Shown in pieces: positions 10,850-21,440 of a DNA stretch of 64,000 nt (positions within the stretch are counted from its first letter, which is position 1; every line of letters starts with the position of its first letter). Under the pieces are notes generated by a model that searched no databases, had not been told where the DNA came from, and was given only the letters and a program-made list of their open reading frames with translations. Source of the stretch: Calocera cornea HHB12733. Lineage: Eukaryota; Basidiomycota; Dacrymycetes; Dacrymycetales; Dacrymycetaceae. The stretch is from positions 23,618 to 87,617 of the forward strand of contig KV424053.1 of NCBI GenBank assembly GCA_001632435.1, written 5' to 3'. A program made the translations under genes and the position numbers.

Positions 10850-11153
10850 ACGAGCATAACAGCGAATTGGCGCCTGTCATACGCCAACATCACGACCACG
10901 ATCACTTGCGGCGACACCAATCATATGGCGCAAGTATGCCCTCTGATACCATGATACACTTCTTTGTCGAAGCTGCATACAGTGGCCTGCGCTGGCCATC
11001 ACGAATACACGCCAATTGAAGCCGTTGATCAAGAACCCCTGCGCTCTTTTGCTCCCGCTCGAATTGCACCCGCTCGTGCCCTCACTTGGCGCGGAGTCCC
11101 GTGTCGCCCATGGATCCACCCGTACACTTTCCTTTCCCATCTGGCGCCACTTA
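10850..11153. other. Spacer between Helitron accessory genes B and C
   Basis: Non-coding; GCGC occurs near 10868, 10925, 10988, 11040, 11090 and 11141, about once per 50 bp. No other structure is seen. Confidence 0.55.
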
Positions 11154-12690
11154 ATGCCACCGAAACCCGACAAATCGTACAGAACAATCGACAGTGGTCT
11201 CGGTGTGCCGCGTTCTAGTCTGGACGTGTATCAGCGCCAGCTGATCTACGACGAAGCGGCGCAAGCTGCAGCGTTGTTCGATCCGATCTTCTCTGATCCT
11301 GCTCTGCAGCAAGCCTTGCTGGACGACGCTGCGCAAGCTCCTTCGGACGGCTCCCGCCAACCGGCGCCGGGTCATCAACCTTCCCCTTCCCGCCACCCTG
11401 CGCAAGTTCAACGTTCATCCCAGCAACAAGCCACCACCTCGCGCACTATGCTTCCTCATACCCCACCTCGGACAAACGCGCCGACGCAGCCTCTCTCGCC
11501 TTGGGGTCGTCCTGCCCAAGACGTTGTATGGACCGGTCCTCTCTTCGTCCCGCCTGCTTTGCGCGAGAGACCTGGCACCTTGGAGGAGATTCGGTATCAA
11601 AGGTGCGCCAATTCGCTCTACGACTTCACACTCTCGCGTTAACTTCTCTTAGTCCTCCTCCCCCATTCGTGATTCCACAAACCGCTACAGTGGCGCAACC
11701 AAGGTGCGCTTGTTACATTTTTCATTTGGCGCCATCTAACGTGCGCCTCTCAGTACCACGGTCCGTTATCCTCGCTACCAACCATCTGCCCAACCCGTGC
11801 TCGGTCCGTCCAGCCACTCCGGGCCATCTGGCGCAAGTTCTCGTCGTGATAACGCCCCTCCACCTCGTCCATCTGGCGCCGGTTACAGCTTCACCCGCCC
11901 TCCCGAGATCATCGATCACGACGATACTGGTGGCGCATTTGGCAGCTTCCGTCCACTCGACGCCCAGCCATCTCATCCGCCTCCTGGTCAGACGCTCCCT
12001 TCGTCTCTTTCCCCACTCGGCGCCCAGTCTTATCGCCCGCCTCCTGGCCAAACTCTGCATCACAATCAACCTCAATTCGGCGCCCAGTCTCACCCACCCC
12101 CGCCCCCTCACCCACCTCTGCCTCCCCCTGCCCCAATCAGCGCCCATTCATCTCGTCAGCCCTCCGATCGTACACTCCGCCTTCAAGGGGCGCAACGTAG
12201 TCCAACCCAGTCCTACGCTCGTGCTGTTGTCCAATCTCCTACCCACCAAGCTGCGCCAAATACGTATATACCGCCACCTCGTTTACAGCCCTCCCACACG
12301 GCGCAGATTCGTCCGACTTCTTCAGCTTATACGCCGCCGACCCGTCCACAGCCCACGCAAACGGCGCCGACTTCGCGAAACGCTCCTCCACCGCCTACCA
12401 ACACGAACTCTGCGCCAAGTTTCCCAACACGTATTCTTCCACCAACTGGAGCGAATCCCCCTGCTGCGCAGAGCGTGTTCACCTCGCGCCTTCTGGACGA
12501 CGCAGAAGTATCAGATGACGAGATCGAAGAGTTCTCGGACGAGGAAACCGACCACGCGCCAGTTGTACCGCGTCAACAGGCTGAGAACATCATCCTCGCC
12601 CAGCAGATGATGTTGCGACAAGAGCAACAGAACGCGCGCGATTTGCGTGCTCAGGTGGACGAGCTGAAGAGGGCCAATCGGCGCAAATGA
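11154..12690 (+). CDS. Helitron accessory protein C, Pro/Ser-rich with C-terminal coiled coil
   Basis: Not recognised. Three exons with two 50-nt introns at 11603-11652 and 11704-11753; both begin GTGCGC, so the dispersed word is built into the splice donor. About 478 residues. The start MPPKPDKSYRTIDSGLGVPR is followed by a predicted helical segment (YQRQLIYDEAAQAAALFDPI). A long disordered Pro/Ser/Gln-rich middle has quasi-repeats (PPPGQTLPSSLSPLGAQSYR and relatives, 11960-12180). An acidic patch (DDAEVSDDEIEEFSDEE) leads to a terminal coiled coil (LRAQVDELKRANRRK). The architecture suits a scaffold or DNA-tethering factor. Function is not assigned. Confidence 0.7.
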
Positions 12691-12801
12691 GTATACGTTT
12701 TCACATCATCCTCACTGTCCTTACTGCTCAGTTCATCTTGCGCAAATTGTATTTCAGTCATTTCCTGCTCTTAATAAAACAATTTGCGCCTAATGCTACC
12801 C

Positions 12802-15280
12802 TTACACTTGACCACCCTCCCAGTCGATCTTCACGGCGATCCAATTCTCCGCCCCTTTGTACTGGCGCCAAGTCAGAACATTGACAATACCTTGCACCAA
12901 AAGCTTACCGGTCCCTTTGTCACTGTCGATATCTGCAGAGTCACCATGTATCTATACGAACTCAACAGGCGCAGGCTCTCTCTGAATTGATCGCGATTCT
13001 TAGGCTGTCCCACTTGTTAACTAGCGCATATTTCGTCCCCGAAAAACGTACCTGCAATGCAATAGCCAACATGTCACTCGCGCCCAGTGAAAACAGATTC
13101 TTCGTGACACCGTTGAACGCCGTGATCCAGTGCTTCGTACCCGTTGTGTCGGTTAGAATCACATTAAGACGGTACCTGGCGCAAGTTATTAAGCCAAATC
13201 CGCGCCCCTTTCAACGATACGTACTTGATGGACGGTGACGCATACACCTTATCGCAATTCGAGCATATGTAGAGAAGCCCGTCCGCCGTACGCTCGGCAA
13301 CTCGCGCCATTTTGTTGCAAGCTGGGTCGGGACATGCAAAGTACACATAAGGCTTGTCGTCCGGAAAGCAAATCGTCCCACGGATCTTCACGATATCTGG
13401 CGTCTCCTTCAAACCCAACTCGCGCGATCTGATCTGAGGGATGGTAAGGAGGTTGATGTGGTGTGGCATCGTAAGAAGGGGCGCCCCGTCAGCGCTGAAT
13501 GTGCCAGTAATGAGACGCGCCGTGTGCGTCAATGACTCCGGAGAGTCATACCTATTCTGCAATGAGCACTCCCGAATGACCAACCGGCGCAATGTCTTAC
13601 CACGCCTTCAACGCAACATGCGCCGCGTTATCAGGCTCGAACGTGAGCACCGTTCCACCAGGCTGCGTCTTCAGGCTCGTGCTTCCACGGAATTGATCAA
13701 TAAGCGCGCCTTTGATGGTGACGACTTGACCTTCCCGCATCTGCAATTGATCCATATACGGCTGTCCAAATGCGCAAAGTCGGACGTAAACGAGCGAATC
13801 ATCGTACAAGTACACATCGACGCGATCCACGTTCTCCAAAGGCGTATTGTATTTCTGCCTCAAATCAGCCATCTGCGCCGCTTGTTTCAACAACTGGCGC
13901 ACCGTGCCTCCCCTAGCAACTTTACTCGTCTTGCCTAGCATCGGCTCCCCCACTCTGACAATGATCGCAACCACATCTAACCAGGTTAATTGGCGCCATT
14001 TTCAGCTGTGCGAATAGTACTAACCCACTAGCCGATTAGCCGGAAGAGGTTCAAGTGTGTTGAGGCGCCTATACTCGAAGAACGCCGCAGGGATGATATC
14101 GTTATCAGGTACAGCGACGCAAGTCGTCCGTTCCATGATCTGGACTTGATAGAGGTGGTTCGCCCTCGTGTACCTCAAATCGGCGCGATTGAGACCAATA
14201 CGAGAAAATTGATAAAGCTGCGCCAGTTATTAGCACCATTCACCGATATACCTGCTTCCCACCTTTCCGACTTCAAGTCGCGCCATTTTCGAGGCAAACC
14301 CATCCCACGCAACACCATCGATTGCAGCCTGTCAAAGAAATCAGCGCGAAGTTCTGCTACTTGAAAGAAAGAGATTTACAAATTCGTCGTGCATTGTCCA
14401 CATCACACGCTCGCGCATGTTCTTCCCATGTTGCACCATTTGAATCGGCGTCATCTTGCTAATGCGTGCGATTATATACCACCTGGCGCAAGTTTAATAA
14501 CACAATATGCGCCAAGTTACTTGTACTCACTCTCCAAGGATCGGCCCCAGTTCTCGAATTCCCATCCGCACAGGAGGCCCCTCGCGCAACGTTAACTTCC
14601 CCGCACCATACAGCCGTCCTGCCATTTGCGTCTCGTACTTCAGTCCTTTAATCTTGCCCGTTGCATGACTCGGAGAAGGCACCGTCCGCTGCTGAACCAT
14701 ATTCTGCGCGTAGTCGACACCTTGCGGATACGGAATCGGCGCTTGACCAGGGAAACCTTGCGCCAGGTGATCGTTCGATCCCAACGCGCCTTGTCCTTCC
14801 TCAAACGGAAGTACGATCCTTTGGGGCTTGCCAATGACTCCCTGTTCCTGACGCAGAAACGTGACTTTGTCCACAATGACCACCCTGCGCAGATTGTTAG
14901 CTGCCCGCAGAACTTGCGCCTATTGACACGTACTTCACCGTTCTCCCGACCACAAACATCTGCTCAAACCCCTCGATCTCCACGACTGAATACGGCGGCA
15001 AGGCGTGCTCCAGCATACGACGAGTAAGGTCGCGCCCGGCAATAACTTGCGCGCAGTGTACACCATCGCTGATCAACAGCCTATCAAACCATCAGCCAAA
15101 TCGGCGCGTATTGAGGAGCATATACAGTACTCACGTTAGGCGGGGTGGCACGAAAGACGTGCCATCCACCTTCTTGAACTCGCTTGTCTCGAGTACTTGG
15201 ACGGCGCCCATCCAGTTATCTGGCCAGCCTGTCGTCATCGTAGAGATAGCAGCCGGCGCCAGTGGCTTGTGAAGATCCAT
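12802..15280 (-). CDS. RFA1: Replication protein A large-subunit (RPA1/RPA70) homologue carried by the Helitron
   Basis: Single-stranded-DNA-binding protein of about 660 residues in eleven exons. The start at 15280 gives MDLHKPLAPAAISTMTTGWP. The N-terminal OB fold is seen in LLISDGVHCAQVIAGRDLTR and VEIEGFEQMFVVGRTVK. DBD-A starts at EWYIIARISKM and ends in GKLYQFSRIGLNRADLRYTR. DBD-B covers 13597-13974. DBD-C has the zinc ribbon CPDPACNK...YICSNCDK, followed by NVILTDTTGTKHWITAFNG and KNRDQFRESLRLLSSYRYMV. The last exon ends at a TAA at 12802. All ten introns (about 44-54 nt) are hand-modelled and keep RPA homology across every junction. All ten contain GCGC. Plant Helitrons are known to carry RPA genes. 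The alternative, a host RFA1 trapped by the element, is less likely because the gene shares the word. Confidence 0.85.
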
Positions 15281-15430
15281 TTGAAGTCAATCTGCGCAAA
15301 TTAGGTTGAGACAATCTAGCCGACGTAGTGGAAAGGCAGCGGACGCGACGACAGAGCGCGTGGGTAGTACAGTCACACGCACGGGATCTAAATCGGCGCT
15401 TTTTGCCTCCGTGCACCCCTTTCCCCTCAT

Positions 15431-15468
15431 CGCACCGCTTACCCCAACCCCGTTGCACAGGGGGTGCG
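15431..15468. other. GC-rich hairpin near the right end of the Helitron
   Basis: CGCACC (15431-15436) can pair with GGTGCG (15463-15468). Alternatively ACCCC (15447-15451) pairs with GGGGT (15461-15465) around a 9-nt loop. Helitrons carry a short hairpin just before a 3' CTRR, but no CTRR follows within about 15 nt here, so the assignment is weak. Confidence 0.3.
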
Positions 15469-15670
15469 CGGAGCGCTTGGCTATACAACGCACCGTTGCT
15501 CCCAAGGCTCGACGTAAATTATGAAAAGGATAGTATTGCCGCCTCTCAGTCCTACAATGTGAAAAGAAAACTGTCAAATCGCTGTAGTTGACAACCCCGT
15601 CCTATGGAAGGTACAACCCTGATCGCTGAATCGATGGGTAAAGGGAAAAGAAAGAAAGGAGAGTGCATTT

Positions 15671-16746
15671 TCAGCTAGGAGGAGCAAGGGTCTGCTCTCC
15701 GTCGCTAACAACAGCGGTATATGCGGGCGCCTTCTCGTTCTCCTTGACCTCGAAGATCCGCTCAACAATAATCGGCTCGGACTCCTCCTCATCCTCAGGC
15801 AGCCTAATGCCCCTCTCGCGGCGGGTGAACGAGCGATATGCCAGAATACCCATCACGAAGATGACGCGAATGAGGGCACCGATGCCGAGACCGAGGACGA
15901 AGGCAACGATGCGACCTTCGACAGGACCAAGGATGTAGAGAGCGTGCATGATCCGGCGGGAGAAGGGCTTCTTGTGCCAATCGCCGCCCCGGTGGTGGTG
16001 GAAGCGGTGGTGCCTATCCTGCCCCTGGTGGTGGAAGGGCATGGGCCAGCGAGCATCGGGTTTGCGCATGACGTGGTCATACTCGGTGTTCACAGGGGTG
16101 GCGATCGGGGGATAGGCAGCCTCGCCAGCCATTGCAGGCGGGTTATGGTGGGGGTGACCATGAGGGTGGAACGGCTGGATGGGCGAAAGACCGAGAGCTT
16201 CGCGCACGTTGTTCGCAAAGCGGTTGAAGGAGGCCTTCCAAGACTTCCTCTGGCAGTGGCCTTTCTTGCCCCACACTAGGCTTTCAGACTGGGGACGGTG
16301 CCTCCAGACCGCGCCTTGACCGTGCTCGACCTCGGGATGGGTCATCACCCAATGGCGGAACGCATCCCCGCGCTCAGGAGCGGCGATGGGACCTTCGAAG
16401 ATAACAGCTCCCTGCTCGCCCGCGGCCGGTCGATAGACCCAGTGCGCGGGCTTCTCGTTCGGAACCTCGGCGAGCTGGATGGTGGGGTGGCGGGCTTCAC
16501 CAGATCCGCTCACAAAGCCATACCCGGAGACACGGATGGGTACGTGCGGGCGTGCCTCAGTGTACTTGAGCGCTTCTTCGAGAGAGATGGGAGCTGCGGG
16601 CGAGGCGACGAAGACATCAACTCGCAGGGGCGCTGCGCTCGCTTGGAGTGCTGCAAGACGGGTCAATACAGTTGCTATATGCAGGTCAACATTGGCAACT
16701 CACCGAGCGCAGCGACGCCGACGACACCAGCAGAGAAGAACTTCAT
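15671..16746 (-). CDS. Secretory-pathway membrane protein of unknown function
   Basis: Not recognised. Two exons; the first (start 16746) encodes MKFFSAGVVGVAAL, which splices to ALQASAAPLRVDVF, together a classical signal peptide with an ASAAP-type cleavage site. The mature part has an exposed domain (VPIRVSGYGFVSGSGEARHP). A His-rich stretch follows (FHPHGHPHHNPP near the middle, and HHQGQDRHHRFHHHRGGDWH), and then one membrane helix near the C-terminus (RIVAFVLGLGIGALIRVIFV). An acidic cytosolic tail ends the protein. The topology is type I. The His clusters might bind metal ions, which is inference. About 325 residues. Confidence 0.75.
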
Positions 16747-17188
16747 TCAAAGTCGCTGGGTGGAACGGTGCGTTGTACACAGAGATGATGGGAGAGCAGG
16801 TCTAAGGGAATGACAGTCGAGGGCAGGGGGAGCGAGACAGTAGGTGCCGGGAGGAGGGCTGACCTGCTGGCTCCACTTATGGACGGCACAGCCACCCAAG
16901 GCTGCGCAGTGTGAGACATCCGCTGACGCCACGTTTCGCTGTCACCCGCCACGCGCTGGAATGTTATTTTTGGCCACGGCTGGCAAGGGTCAAATTCAGC
17001 CATCAAAGGGCTTTTCTACAGAATTCGAGGCGGGTAGTACTAGGAAGATCATACGAGTACAGGTATGCAATGCGCGTGAATGATGGTGTCTACGGTCGTT
17101 GCGGGAATTGCGAAGTGACATGCGCGTAATAACAGACATGGTGCGGAGGTTTCCAACTTCAGAACAATCACCAAGAAGATGCGTTCAT
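16747..17188. promoter_or_regulatory. Intergenic region
   Basis: About 440 bp between two minus-strand genes: promoter of the membrane-protein gene and 3' UTR of the R3H/G-patch gene's side. No further gene or repeat is seen. Confidence 0.4.
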
Positions 17189-20100
17189 TCAAAGCGCTGC
17201 GCCCAATCCCAGCTTGGTACGCTTGATGCGCGCCGTAAGGGGATCGATAATGCCCCCTGCAGTGAGTCCGATCCTGTCTCCTTCGGACCATCTAGATCGC
17301 CAATCATCAGGAATTGGCTGCAAGTTTCAACAGCAGCACGTACCCCATCATCTGTAACATCTTGTAGCCCACATTCGTATCCGCAATCTTTGCGGCCTTG
17401 GCACCGACAATCTCGCCCTCACCATGGTGCGCATTGCTCTTCCCGCCACCCTTGTCCTTACGCTGCTTGCCCTGCATAGCCTTGTTGAACTCGGCCATAT
17501 TACTGCCCGGTCCCGAGTTCTTGCTTGCCCGCAGAATGCGCTCCACTCTCTTCTCATTGATGGCGATGCCCGAGCGGGTCGTCTTGGTCAAGATCGGGAA
17601 CCGGTCCGTACCTTTTCCTTTGCTCTGGCTCTTGAGTTTGAAGCAGTCCGCCAGCAGGTGCACGCGCCGCCGGCTTTCCTTGTCCATTGCAGGCAGGGTC
17701 ATGGTCGTCTTGCCCAGGTCGCGAAGGAAGACGCGGATCATACGCTCGAGCGAGAACATGTCCGTGACATCCTCGAATTCGGCCTCGAACTCCGAGTCGG
17801 TCTCGGAGGTGTCCGATTCATCGGGGTTTGACTTGCCCTTCTTGCCCTTGCCCTTGTCTTTCGAGGCCGTCTTGAAGGGGTTGCCGAGCTGCCGCTTCCG
17901 CTCCAAGGCACGAGCACGCTTGTAGTCGGCCTTCTTAGCACGATCCTTGTCCCATAGTATCTGAAGCTCGGGTGGCAGATCGTTACGCTTCCGGTTCTTG
18001 CTCTTGACTGCAACCCGCCATTAGTACCATCGCGAGTAGCAGTCGGATCAACTCACGAATGGAGCTGGCGAACAGCGCATCGTCCATATCCACAATCCCA
18101 CCCAAGTTTCCGTCCCGGATGGCGCTGAACAGCTTCTTCCTGCTCTTCCGATCCCCCTTCAGCAGCTCGTCATTCCCATCCAGCACAGCCTGGATCTCAT
18201 CCACCAGGTTCCCATCCTTATCATCCCATGCAAAGCCGCCCTCGAACATCTCCTCGTCATCGGAGGACTCCTCCTCGTCGTAGTTCAGCCGCCACTTCTT
18301 CTTCTTGCTCGCGGTGGCTTTGGCGGCGGCAGCTTTGGCGCGGACAAGGCGCGCCTGGAACCCGCCTGATGGGCCGGCGACGGGCTGTCCGTCCTCCCCG
18401 AGTGCTTCCTCCTCGTCATCGTCCTCATCCAACTCGTCAATCTCCTCATCATCGTCACTCTCCCCCAGCAGCTCTTTCTCCGCCTCCCTCAGCACCTCAT
18501 CCAGATCCTCGCTCTCGCTCTCGCTCCCGCTAACCTCCTCATCCGAAGAGCTCTTATCCCCATTCTCCCTCTTGATCCTCTCCTCCACGTCCAAATCCGC
18601 AATGCTCAACTGCTGTGCCCCCCACCCCAGGGCAAATCTCGCCATGGCGTCCTCGTCAAGCATGTCTATATCCATCGTCGCAAGCGCGTCCGACAGACTC
18701 CCTGCGGCCATCTTATCAGCAGCGGCGGTGAACTCCAGCTCGTCTTCCTCGTCGTCAGAGTCGCTGTCCTCCTCCTCTTCACCGCCAGGAACGCGCACAG
18801 GCGGACCATCGGTGCCCCACTCAAGGTCAGAGTCACCCACGCGTGGCCCCGCCTCTTCCCCACCGGGCATGGACAGTTTGGTCCGCTGACGCAGGGCGGC
18901 GCGCCGCAGGCGCTTGATCTCTTTCCGCTTGAGGGACGTGGATTTGCCCTTTGAGGAGGAGACATTGCGGGGCGAGGAGAAGGTCGGGGAGAAGGCGAAG
19001 GTTTCGAATGTAGGGACGGCGGCGGCGGCTGCATCGGGGAAGGCGGAGGGGACGGCTTCCTCCACCTGGGCTTGTACCGGTGTCGCCTCGGTTGTATCGA
19101 CGGCAGGAATTGGCGCAGGAGCGGGCACAGAAACCACTTCAGCCGTGTCGACGACAGGAGCAGGCGCAGCAAGCACCTCCGCCGTTTCAACAAGAGGAGC
19201 AGGAGCCACCTCAGCTGGCTCAACAGCGGGAGCCACAACCTCCGCCTGCAGGGCCTTAACAATCTCCTCCAGGCCCAGCCCCACCGCCGCTCCCTCCCTA
19301 ACCTCACCCACCATCTCACAAGGTGTAGAAGCAGCCGAAGTGGTGCCCTCCGCTGCCTTGCCCACAAAGCCCTTGAGGAGGCCCGAGAGCACCGAGGCGG
19401 TCGGGAAGCGGTCCGGGGTGGCGGCGCGGGAGGGGTCGAGGGAGTGGATGAGGGAGTGGGGTTGGGGGATAGTAGGGATGGCAGGGATGACAGGGAGAGT
19501 GGGGGGGAGGGAGGTGGTTGGCAGAGCGGTGGGTGCAGGCGCAGATTCGGGCGCGGGCAGGGGTGCTGGGACGGGAAGGGGTGCAGCGGGTAAAGCGGGG
19601 GACGGACCCATGCTGGCCACCTGGCTCCTCTGTGCCGGCGCAACGTACACCACCTCATCTTCCTCTTCCGAGTCAATCTCCATCGCTCCCACCGACTTTG
19701 GCAGCTCCACCGTAATAGTCCTCGTCGTCGTCGTAGCCTGGAGGAAGATGCCCGGCATCACACTCTGGGCGACGAGTTCCTCCAGTGTGTCCCTAGGTGT
19801 TTGGATACCAGAAGGAGCACCAGAGGGCTGGGCGGAATCATGCTCCACCGCGCGCTCTATCTCGGCCGCACGCTCGAAGGCCTTTGCAAGCCAGTCGGCG
19901 GTGGCTTCCTGGTCCTCGTCTGAACCAAGAATCTCAAATTCTGAAAGTGGGATAAGGGAAAAGGGACAACGCACCGGCATCCTGCACCTCCGCCTTGAGC
20001 AGCTCGTCCCGCTCCTCAAACAGCGTCCCGGCCTTGACGAACACGATGGGCTTGAGCAGCGGCCTCTGGCTCTGCCTCGGATCGCGCTCCCTCTCCCTCC

Positions 20101-20599
20101 CTCGCCCACCACCGCCAGAGTCGAGCACGGACCCCCCGCCCCCGCCGATCGGCCGCGCCCACTCGTACCCCCGGTCGTCTTCGGGCATCGCCCGGTAGCC
20201 TAGGCCGCCGCCTCGCTTCCCACGCCCAGAAGGAGGTGTGTAGCCCCGACCCCGACCGCTGGGCGGGGTGAACGCTCCACGGAAAGGGGAGAAGCCGCGC
20301 TGACCGCCTCCGCCTCTGCCTCTGTAGGGCGAAGGATAGGAGATTCCAAGTTCAGCCATGACCACTATCACCCATACCCAAGCTCAGCTGCGCATCAGGG
20401 AAGGTTGTATGGGGGAAAGCGCACCCTGAGCCTCCTGCTCGACCTCGAACCTCGCGAACCCTCCTCCGCCTCCTCGACCACGCCCACGCCCCCGAGGGGT
20501 GTTGGTGCCAGACCCGCGCGGGGTGTTGCCTCTTGAGCCGCGTCCGCCCCCGCCGGGGGTGCCTCGGCCGCCCCGAGGTGTGTTTTGGCCGCGGTACAT
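17189..20599 (-). CDS. SQS1: R3H and G-patch domain protein (Sqs1-like)
   Basis: Probable activator of a DEAH-box RNA helicase (yeast Sqs1/Pfa1 works with Prp43). The N-terminus from 20599 is a Gly/Arg-rich region (MYRGQNTPRGGRGTPGGGGR), then more RGG-like repeats at 19934-20340. A long Pro/Ala- and acidic-rich middle occupies 18030-19930. The R3H domain lies near 17580-17760 (MIRVFLRDLGKTTMTLPAMD, HLLADCFKLKSQSKGKGTDR), and a C-terminal G-patch (NVGYKMLQMMG, joined over a short intron to WSEGDRIGLTAGGIIDP) ends RIKRTKLGLGAAL with TGA at 17189-17191. R3H followed by a C-terminal G-patch is the Sqs1 order. Intron positions in the middle part are approximate. Confidence 0.85.
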
Positions 20600-21440
20600 T
20601 GATCGATTGAAGTTGATGGATGTCGGCGCTTGTTGCTTTATGCAGTCCCTAGTAGTTATGCGGTCTGCAGATGCGTTTCTAGGAAGATGTCGACCAGCCG
20701 ACCCGTCTAAGTATTCAAGTCAAGTTCGAGTTGAGCCGCACTCTACCAGCTGCCGTTCCACACTCTCCCGATTCCAGTTCAGTAGCAGCCGTCGGTGCAC
20801 GCTCAGTCCACCTCCGCATGAGTCCTCCAGCAGTGTCCACCCCACGCGGAGGCATTCTGCGTCCCGCATTACGCGTCAAGCTTCTGTCCCCATCCGCTCC
20901 CGCTCAGGGCCCGGGACGCGCCGCGTCCACGTCGGTTCTGTTTACAGCATCGAACCGCCCCCAAGCCCGCTTTGCCGCTCCGCTCCGCCGCCCGTCGCCT
21001 GCTGATTGTCCTCGACTCCAACAAAAGACCACAGGGGAGACGCCCTTGTGTGCTTGACACCCTCAGCTTCCAACTTTTTACGTCCTCGAATTGCATATTT
21101 ATACCGAACGACGCCTTGCTTGGATCGACGCAAGACGAAAGAAAGGCGAACGCGACGCGTCGACTCACCACCCACCGCGTGTCACAGTCATCGTTCACAC
21201 ACCTCTAAAAGAACCACCAACCAGCTTACACGCCCTGAACACGCCTTGAACACGTTCCCCACACGCCCCTCTCAAAACATTGCTCGACCTGCACGCCCTA
21301 CAAAATCACCTCATCTCTTCGTAACATCCACCAACACACCTTTTGACGAACGACCAGGCCTCCACGAATTCTCAGTCGAAAGAGCCGAACACCTGTCACA
21401 TCCTACAACGTACGACGAACACAAACGCAACGAACTACCA
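20600..21440. promoter_or_regulatory. Divergent promoter region
   Basis: About 840 bp between the minus-strand R3H/G-patch gene and the plus-strand KEN-box protein. An open frame runs into the second gene from 21006, but its upstream part is Thr/His/Pro-rich low-complexity sequence without a convincing start, so I treat it as 5' leader. CT-rich stretches occur at 21150-21330. Confidence 0.45.

Larger units (their letters stand above)
2370..15480. repeat. Dispersed palindromic GCGC word (K-GCGC-M) across the Helitron
   Basis: GCGC, mostly as GGCGCC, TGCGCA, TGCGCC or GGCGCA and often followed by A, recurs at irregular 20-100 bp spacing. A hand count gives about 16 in 6001-7000 and about 42 in 13000-15480. 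At local base composition 3-4 per kb at most would be expected. It is found in the RepHel reading frame, in accessory exons, in nearly all introns and in non-coding spacers. The pattern is its own reverse complement, so it has no strand. Confidence 0.85.
2350..15500 (+). mobile_element. Autonomous Helitron-like element carrying Rep/Hel, RPA and three accessory genes
   Basis: The unit is defined by an intact RepHel gene and by a continuous change of composition. AT content is higher than in the flanking host DNA, and the tetranucleotide GCGC recurs from about 2370 to 15477 without a break, across all five genes and their spacers. Exact termini were not found. I looked for a 5' TC and a 3' CTRR between A and T, and no candidate is convincing. 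A GC-rich hairpin near 15431-15468 could be a 3' subterminal hairpin. Edges are therefore good to about 150 bp, and the unity of the five genes rests on the shared word. No frame breaks were seen, so the copy looks recent. Confidence 0.75.

Noticed and set aside
15300..15650. Helitron 3' end CTRR between A and T
   Set aside because: CTAG near 15316 and CTAA near 15386 are not followed by T and have no adjacent hairpin. No terminus is claimed.
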